A stretch of DNA of 64,000 nt from Thraustochytrium sp. TN22. Taxonomy: Eukaryota; Sar; Bigyra; Thraustochytrida; Thraustochytriidae. This document shows positions 58,170 through 64,000 of this stretch, in pieces (position 1 is the stretch's first letter; each line of letters begins with the position of its first letter). The DNA is taken from positions 62,001 through 126,000 of the forward strand of contig JABLUY010000080.1 of assembly GCA_013306675.1 (NCBI GenBank), read 5' to 3'. Under the pieces are notes generated by a model that was given only the letters and a program-made list of their open reading frames with translations, had not been told where the DNA came from and ran no database searches. The position numbers were made by a program, and so were the translations under genes.

Positions 58170-60050
58170 ACCGCGCGGAATCTCTGACTGAGACGTCTTC
58201 GTCTCCTACACCGCCAACGACACGGAAACAACCAAGGCTCGGAAATCCAGCTCGAGCGCGAGCACGGTCTACGCGTCTGGCTCGACCAAACCCTTCCCGA
58301 CGGCAACCTCAATACGGAGGACGTGGCCAGGTCCGAGGTCTTCCTCATCCTGGCATTTCAGGCATGGAACGTCGGTACGGCGCCGAGCACCGGGCAGATG
58401 CCATGGTTGTCGCCGCCCTCGAGCCTTCCATGCTGCACATCGCGTCCCACGGTGAGGGCATCTTCGAATCCAGAGGCAGCACGACGACCCTCGTCGTTGA
58501 CCTGACCATCGTGGACGAGGCTGCCGTGAAAAGGCTCGCTGACGCCATCGTGCAGCGCCTCGTGGCAAGCAGCAACGTGGACGGCCTGACCCAATCGCGA
58601 GCTCTTCGCGCGGCTTCGGCCGCCTGTGGGCTCATCCTCTTGCCGCTCGAAGTGCATAGTTTCGCGGAGCGCTCGCGGCGGAGCGCGTCCTCGTGGTGCA
58701 GGGCGACGAGGGCGCCGACACGTCTACCGCGCTGGTCGAGCTGCGCCAGCGGGTGCCCGTCACGGCGGTGCCCTTTTTCCGGCGCGACGAGCCGACCACC
58801 GCAGCGGACGCGATCCGAAGCATCGCGTGGCAGCTTTGTCAGGCCGTACCCGGCTTCGACGACACGCTCGAGCAGACGCTTCGGTCGATGGGGGGGGGCT
58901 GCGCCCGCCCCGCGAACCTCTTCGACCCCGTTGTGACGCGCCCGGCGAGCATGGTGGACCCCTCGCTCGAGCGCCAAATCATCCTCCTCGACGCGCTGGA
59001 CGCGCGCGAGACCTTTGGCGTCAAAGACGTCATCCAAAAGGCTGTCATGGAGGGCTGGTACGAGCTGCCATCTTGGCTGTGCCTCGTGCTGGCCACACGC
59101 ACGGAGCCGCGCTACGTGAAGCCCCGTGCCCGCCGCCGGCTGCGCCGCATCAAGCTACGCTGTAGCTCTAAACGGGTGCCATTTCAGGCCGTGTCGACCT
59201 AGGCCGCGACGAGGCAGAGTCAAAGCGCACTGGCGGCGGCGCGGCGCTCGAGCTGTCGTCGAGTCGGCGCCAGACAATGTCGTCTTGCCCGCCAACCTTG
59301 CGGTCGTCATCGTTCGCGCACAGACGGACCTCGGTCATGCGAAGAAGGTGCAAAGGAAGCTGCAACCTCACCTTCAGACCGAGGTGGAGGCGTCCGGCGG
59401 AAGCGAGGCTGATGTGGTGTGCAAGCTTGCAGGTGGCGCCGACGCGGTGCTGGTGCTCGTACTCGTGAGCAACGACATGCAGCTGGAGACCCAAAAAGGG
59501 CATCACCGAGGCCTTCGAGATGGCGTGCACGCTTCTACCGGACGCCCTCGTGCCCATTGTCGTGGACCCGCGCATGAAGAACGCAAAAGGCTGGACCAGC
59601 AAGCTCAGCTTCTGCATGGCTAACGAGCTCTTCGTCGACTTCTGCGAGCCGGACGAGGTCGGTGGCGCCGAGGTCGCTTCGTCGGTCAAGAAGAAGCCCC
59701 AAGGCCACGGCGACGACCGAGACTGGGACGTCTTTCTCTCCCATGAGTGGGGCGTCCACGACGACGCCAAGGCGTTCGCAGCGTCTCTGGATAAACACCA
59801 CGACCTCAGGGCCTGGCTTGACGAGGAGCGGATCCGCGCCAACATGGGCGAGGCCACGGCCAAGGGCATGGTCATCTCGCGCTGGTCACCAAGAGGTACC
59901 CGGACATGGTCTCCCAGGCACGCGCGAGGACAACTGCTACAGCTTACTGTTACCAGAGGAGCTGGAGAGAAGGTGGGCAAAGACGTCTCGTGCGCACGTT
60001 CGCGGTGCTCCTACATCAGAGCAGGCGAAGCCGCGTGGTTCATAGGGCTA
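58170..60050 (+). pseudogene. Decayed TIR - NACHT-like ATPase - TIR gene
   Basis: Domain pieces occur in one order on one strand but in several reading frames. First a TIR-like piece (VFVSYTAND, then HGLRVWLDQ and SEVFLILAF, 58180-58370); then a P-loop ATPase-like piece (58690-59130) with VVQGDEGADTSTA where GxxGxGKST is expected and Walker-B-like IILLDALDA; then a second TIR-like piece (ADAVLVLVLVSNDMQ, ALVPIVVDPRM, 59270-59640); and last a third TIR (WDVFLSHEW, RAWLDEERI, 59720-59880). The arrangement is that of an intracellular immune or signalling receptor. The Walker A lysine is absent and frame changes separate the pieces, so it is a relic. Its 3' end is abutted by the transposon at 60051. 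Confidence 0.7.
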
Positions 60051-63000
60051 CACTGCAGGGCAAGTAATGACCAAGCAAACTTACTTTTGTTTGGATACAT
60101 GAGCTGCGATGTTCTTGAATGTGACGTCTTCGCTTTGTTTTCCGGCGCCGGCGGCTGTTCGGCGGCGCTTCTTGCCAGTCTCCCCGAAGCGCATGGCCAT
60201 GTAGTGCCTAACGCAATCGGCAAAGATGCCGCGGTCGTCGTAAAGGTTACCGGGCTCCGGCGCCCCTCCTGATATTGGACTCGACGAGAAAGGCCTCTCC
60301 TCTTGCCACTCGTGGAAAGGGTGACTTGCCCACGCCGGTAACGCCAGGCTGCCCTTCGGCCAGAAGACGACCTTGCTGTTGCGACGGTCGCATCGCTTGG
60401 CCCAGTGCGTGTCCCCAGCAGCCAGATCTTCGAGCTTGCATAGCGCGAGACTGTTCTTGTTGGCCAGGGCCAAGTCGCTGACGAGGAAGCCGCTAAGCAT
60501 CTCGCCACTGTACATGGATGCTCTCAGGGTCTGTGCACTTGAGACGTCATCTTCAAGCTGTACAGTGAGTGCCCACCCGCCAGTTGTTGCTGGCGGCATT
60601 CCGTCATTCCAAAGACAGAAGAAGCCAAGCGCTACATGAGGGCGGCAATCCCCGTCAATGAGGATGGAGGGTGGCGTTGACATCTGTGCGCGCCTGGTCG
60701 ACCTGACGCGGTTATTTCCGAGAAGGTCCGCTTTGTGGTACATGTACACGCCGCTGGCCTCCGCGAAGTGTCGCAGGAGCACTTCGAGAACGGTGCATCT
60801 ATAGAGTGTCCATAGGCCCAGGTCGTCCACCGATCGAATGACCTCGTCCACGAGAGCGTCCATCTTGAGCGGCCCAATATCGCGGCTACGCGTGCATGTT
60901 GCCGCTGGTGTGCCCTTCTTGCCTCCAACCAGACGCGCATGCGGAGTCGGCAGTGGAATCGAGGGAGGCGATACGAGGAGCGCCATGTCCTGTTCGATGC
61001 TGCGGTCAAGTAGACTCGACTGGTCCGCGTCAATGCCGTGGTTCACCGAGCGAGCTAGGCGCCCAATCCCATGGTGGGAGCGCTCCAGCATGCTGGTGTC
61101 AGTAACATCAAAGCCACCATATTGCTCAAGCTGGTCGACCATGTGGAGCAGCGCGTGAGTTTTGAGCGTTGAGACGTTGGCGAAACCATGGAGCAGACGA
61201 GCGCGTTGCACGGCGTGGACGGTATGAGCGAACTCGCGCCGAAGCTTCTCCAAGTCCTCGCGTCTGACTCGCCTCAGGCTGACATAGTACTCGGCTCGGA
61301 CCAGAGCAGCGAGCGCCCAGACTATGACGAAAACCTCGCTCTCGATGTCCACTACCTTGGACTCCTCGGGGAAGATGAGGTCACCAACGAAGGCAGTAAT
61401 CAGGGCTTTCGCGATCTTGGGATTGTCCTTCGCCACATACTTGGCCTGCTCAAGACAGTCGGCGGTGAGACCTGCTGCGTCAGCGAGCTGGTCCTGTGCG
61501 CGCTGCGTTTCCAACACGTGCCGTGGCATATGCGATACCGCGCAGCCCTTCAATGCACTGTAGAATTTCGCCACTGGCCGACCGATTGCAGCTACGAGCG
61601 CGACGGTCAGGTCCTTGAGGGGCCCGAGGGAGAGCGTATGAAGTTTGTCAAAGGGGAAGAGGAAGAACGCTCGCTGCGCGGGCCGAAGCAGCAGCAATGG
61701 TGTGTGCAGCAGCATGTTCCGCTCAAGCGGTCGGTGGGCGTGCAGGCCGTGCGATGCCTCGAAGTCCAAGCCACTTTTGCTTGGAACCAACGTCGCACTC
61801 TCCTCGACGAGCTCAAACTGGATCTTGAGGGCATCCACATCGTGTGGCGCCTTGCGCGGCATAAACAAGAGCTCGTGCGAGTCGAACTCATGCTGCTTGC
61901 TAGGGCACAGTCGGCAAACAACATTGCGCTTCGCGCCGGCGAGTGCTTGCAACTCTGCAGAGTCGCCGCAGACTAGCAGAAGAGCAGGGATAAGGCGCAG
62001 AGCCCCGTCGTTGGCAGCTTTGAACCTTAGCCCGCCTTGTCGCAGCGCGGCTTGCTGCCAGCTTGCGATATAGGCTGCGACTGCCTGCAGCACGCACTGG
62101 CGCTGCGCTCGAGCGATCACTGTGCCCAGGCCAGAGCGCTTGGAGATGGGCTCCAGCTGGAGGTAGCCTATGACGCGGGTCGATCCATCGCGCATGAGGG
62201 CATTGCGCGGCAGGTTGAGCGAGAAGATGACGATAGGGCATCGAGCGAGCTTGCCAGTCTTTGAGATAAGCGTCTCATCGATGAAAAGCCCGAGGCCAAG
62301 GACAGCTAGGCTCTCTTCGAGATCCACACCCAGCCATGGATTCACGGCGTCGGCTGCACGCTCAGACGCAGCGCGCGCGTGCTCTCGCGCAAGGCGTTGC
62401 GCGTCGCGTAGCGCGTCGCCGTCGACGACGTCAAAGAGCTCCTGCGAATCACGAGTAAAAAACTGCAAGGTCTCGCCCCGCGCCAGAACATTCGAGTTTA
62501 GAATATCGTGCACGCAGGCAACTGGGTCGCGGAGCGTCACGACAAACTCTTCCTTGACGTCGACGCCATTGTAGAGTCTGAACTTCTCTTGGTCGAAGAC
62601 AAAGTCGACCGTCATGCCCAGGTAGCTCTCGCCTGCACGCCGCAAGCCAGCACGGCTTGTTCGAGCACGAGCGCTCTTGAGTCGCCTAATAAGCAGCTCG
62701 GCATCGGTGCATCCTCGAACGAACCTGCCATCTCGCGCGAAGTCATACGCGACAGACTTGACCTCCTCGGCGAAGAGGTCACACAAACTGTCGAACGCGA
62801 CCTGCGTGATGCCGAGCTTGCTGCACAGAGCCACGCCTTTAGAGCTGAACTCGCGCAAGCATTCAGCATCAAGCTTCGCAGCTATCCGCATATCATCCAG
62901 GCCGGAACATGGGAGCGAGTCTGCGAGCATGCGGTGCAGCACCTCGCCCTCAGAGATCCCTTCGGCACTCGACTTGTCCATCAGAACCCTCCTTGGCATC

Positions 63001-64000
63001 GTGGCAACGAAAGGGAGCGCGTCATGGCCAGAGGCAGCCACCGGAATGTCTGCTACGCTCGTCCCTGGCAGTGCGTCGCTGCCTGCGCTCGCTCTGTGAT
63101 GCGCCTGTCCGTCTGTCTCGTCATACGGCTTGGATTCGTCGTGCAAGGTAGGCACGGCGTGCTCGTCCGCAGCTTCCGCGTCACCTGTCGTCATGGTAGC
63201 GTGCTCTGCGTACGGTGTTGCATCATGGTCCTCGCGTTGGGTGTTGTCACGCTCGTCCTCATCGCTCCGCTCGCCCTGCTCCAGCACGAAGCTCGCTTGC
63301 ACGTCCTCGTGCTGGGGGGCCTCCGCCACCAAGATCGATGGCGGCTCAGAGGCCAGACGAGTTGGGGCGTTGGCGCTCTGCGCTGCGTCGACCTCCGCGC
63401 CTGTACGCTGTGCTCCATCCGCACGGCTCGCGTCTGCCGCTGCCGCCGCGGCTGCCGCCTCACGCAGCCTCTCACGCTCACGCACGGTCTCCGCAGGTGA
63501 GAGCCACCCCTGGATCTCTCCAAGGGGCCGTAAGAGCGTCATTCGAAGCTCTTGGACTCTAGCTATGTCCTCGGAGTGCTCAGTGTGCTCGCGCTCGAGG
63601 TGCCGCACGATGTAGTCCTCATGAGGAGTCATATATTCACATACAAGGGCCGGACAACAGTACACCACTCCTTGAAAGGCCTCTATCATCCGCTCTGCGC
63701 AAGCGTCTTGGTTGTTGCATTGTCTCCATGCTACTCGACAAAAGCGACAGAAGGGCTCCAGCGACGCAGAGGTTGCGAGCTCAAGCCCGACTCGTCGCCG
63801 GAAAAGGACCGCTCGTGTCGGTCGCCCGGCGCGACCGAGCGAGAGAGGCCTTCTTTCAGGCGCGTAGAGGCTCTCGATAGGCCTCTTGCGTCGACGGCCC
63901 ATCAGAGTACAGGGTCTGTCACTTGGCAGGGCTGCGCAAACAGGCGTATTTCCGCTTCCACGCATCGACTCGCGACACAGCACTGGAGCACTGGCACCCG
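60051..64000 (-). mobile_element. KDZ/Plavaka-like (CACTA-related) DNA transposon, one end in the window
   Basis: The element ends at about 60051 with CACTGCAGGGCAAGTAATG, 30 bp beyond the transposase stop. CACTG/CACTA termini are typical of CMC-superfamily transposons. The other end is not in the window, so neither the inverted repeat nor the target-site duplication can be confirmed. It lies against the 3' end of the TIR relic. Confidence 0.65.
60081..63965 (-). CDS. KDZ/Plavaka-like transposase, frame open to the window edge
   Basis: The frame encodes at least 1294 residues from the ATG at 63965 and is open to the window edge, so the true start may lie outside. The N-terminus has a Cys/His cluster (CRFCRVAW, then CCPALVCEYM and HLEREH) like a DNA-binding zinc finger, followed by a disordered acidic region of about 200 residues. 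The catalytic core resembles Plavaka-type RNase-H-fold transposases: FIDETLISKTG (Asp near 563), PIVIFSLNLP, GYLQLEP, then ALLLVCGDSAE, CRLCPSKQ, HTLSLGPLKDL and TSMLERSHHGIGRL (candidate catalytic Glu). No stop or frameshift interrupts it, so the copy may be intact and young. The basic C-terminus (GKKRRRT) could be a nuclear localisation signal. Confidence 0.75.
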   Translation of the reverse strand: MRGSGNTPVCAALPSDRPCTLMGRRRKRPIESLYAPERRPLSLGRAGRPTRAVLFRRRVGLELATSASLEPFCRFCRVAWRQCNNQDACAERMIEAFQGVVYCCPALVCEYMTPHEDYIVRHLEREHTEHSEDIARVQELRMTLLRPLGEIQGWLSPAETVRERERLREAAAAAAAADASRADGAQRTGAEVDAAQSANAPTRLASEPPSILVAEAPQHEDVQASFVLEQGERSDEDERDNTQREDHDATPYAEHATMTTGDAEAADEHAVPTLHDESKPYDETDGQAHHRASAGSDALPGTSVADIPVAASGHDALPFVATMPRRVLMDKSSAEGISEGEVLHRMLADSLPCSGLDDMRIAAKLDAECLREFSSKGVALCSKLGITQVAFDSLCDLFAEEVKSVAYDFARDGRFVRGCTDAELLIRRLKSARARTSRAGLRRAGESYLGMTVDFVFDQEKFRLYNGVDVKEEFVVTLRDPVACVHDILNSNVLARGETLQFFTRDSQELFDVVDGDALRDAQRLAREHARAASERAADAVNPWLGVDLEESLAVLGLGLFIDETLISKTGKLARCPIVIFSLNLPRNALMRDGSTRVIGYLQLEPISKRSGLGTVIARAQRQCVLQAVAAYIASWQQAALRQGGLRFKAANDGALRLIPALLLVCGDSAELQALAGAKRNVVCRLCPSKQHEFDSHELLFMPRKAPHDVDALKIQFELVEESATLVPSKSGLDFEASHGLHAHRPLERNMLLHTPLLLLRPAQRAFFLFPFDKLHTLSLGPLKDLTVALVAAIGRPVAKFYSALKGCAVSHMPRHVLETQRAQDQLADAAGLTADCLEQAKYVAKDNPKIAKALITAFVGDLIFPEESKVVDIESEVFVIVWALAALVRAEYYVSLRRVRREDLEKLRREFAHTVHAVQRARLLHGFANVSTLKTHALLHMVDQLEQYGGFDVTDTSMLERSHHGIGRLARSVNHGIDADQSSLLDRSIEQDMALLVSPPSIPLPTPHARLVGGKKGTPAATCTRSRDIGPLKMDALVDEVIRSVDDLGLWTLYRCTVLEVLLRHFAEASGVYMYHKADLLGNNRVRSTRRAQMSTPPSILIDGDCRPHVALGFFCLWNDGMPPATTGGWALTVQLEDDVSSAQTLRASMYSGEMLSGFLVSDLALANKNSLALCKLEDLAAGDTHWAKRCDRRNSKVVFWPKGSLALPAWASHPFHEWQEERPFSSSPISGGAPEPGNLYDDRGIFADCVRHYMAMRFGETGKKRRRTAAGAGKQSEDVTFKNIAAHVSKQK

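Noticed and set aside
60051-60060. CACTGCAGGG at the transposon end compared with CTGCAGGGAAAGCG in the 30-kb repeats as evidence of a shared element
   Set aside because: Only eight or nine bases agree and the flanks differ, so the match is probably chance.
61188-61976. A + strand gene of 262 codons within the transposon
   Set aside because: Antisense to the conserved transposase core with no recognisable domain.

Overview
This window is nuclear DNA of a unicellular eukaryote. It is very GC-rich, and its genes are long, intron-poor or intronless, and closely packed. The gene set is unmistakably eukaryotic: a gamma-tubulin complex protein, the TORC2 subunit Rictor, the splicing factor SNW1/SKIP, a four-domain voltage-gated cation channel, a TMEM131 homologue, a kinesin, a ubiquitin protease, the PI3-kinase Vps34, a nucleotide-sugar transporter and mitochondrial Zim17. 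A kinase-TIR fragment with a DLD motif in place of DFG, together with TIR/NACHT-like remains, suggests a stramenopile or related protist (for example a thraustochytrid). That placement is a guess from gene content; no marker gene settles it.

Layout. From 1 to about 50.9 kb the window is an ordinary housekeeping region. It holds a lipase tail, beta-mannosidase, a VPS4-like AAA ATPase, GAPDH, GCP2, Rictor, an F-box/FIST protein, SNW1, the cation channel, TMEM131-like, kinesin, USP, a phytanoyl-CoA dioxygenase-like enzyme, a C2 protein, Vps34 and an AI-2E-type permease. Divergent and convergent pairs alternate, and divergent starts lie 0.26-0.92 kb apart. The one accessory insertion in this part is at 30.3-31.9 kb: an array of roughly 130-bp repeats in which one unit is split by a 1.15-kb open fragment of a kinase-TIR gene.

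From 50.9 kb to the end the window is accessory in character: a 27-29-bp minisatellite, a decayed copy of a small D-box protein gene carrying a 38-bp minisatellite, the intact D-box (securin-like) gene, a nucleotide-sugar transporter, Zim17, a 283-bp tandem triplicate, a decayed TIR-NACHT-like-TIR gene and a KDZ/Plavaka-like DNA transposon that runs off the end.

Common themes. Several proteins act in membrane traffic and the endomembrane system (Vps34, VPS4-like ATPase, TMEM131-like, nucleotide-sugar transporter) or in the microtubule and mitotic machinery (GCP2, kinesin, D-box protein). They are not an operon. The most unusual structural pattern is that the 3' ends of several genes (beta-mannosidase, SNW1, TMEM131-like) are partly duplicated immediately downstream of the stop codon. 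Many long open frames lie antisense to real genes because of the base composition and were discarded. Start codons were set to the ATG that best fits the domain start; several reading frames extend further upstream without an ATG.
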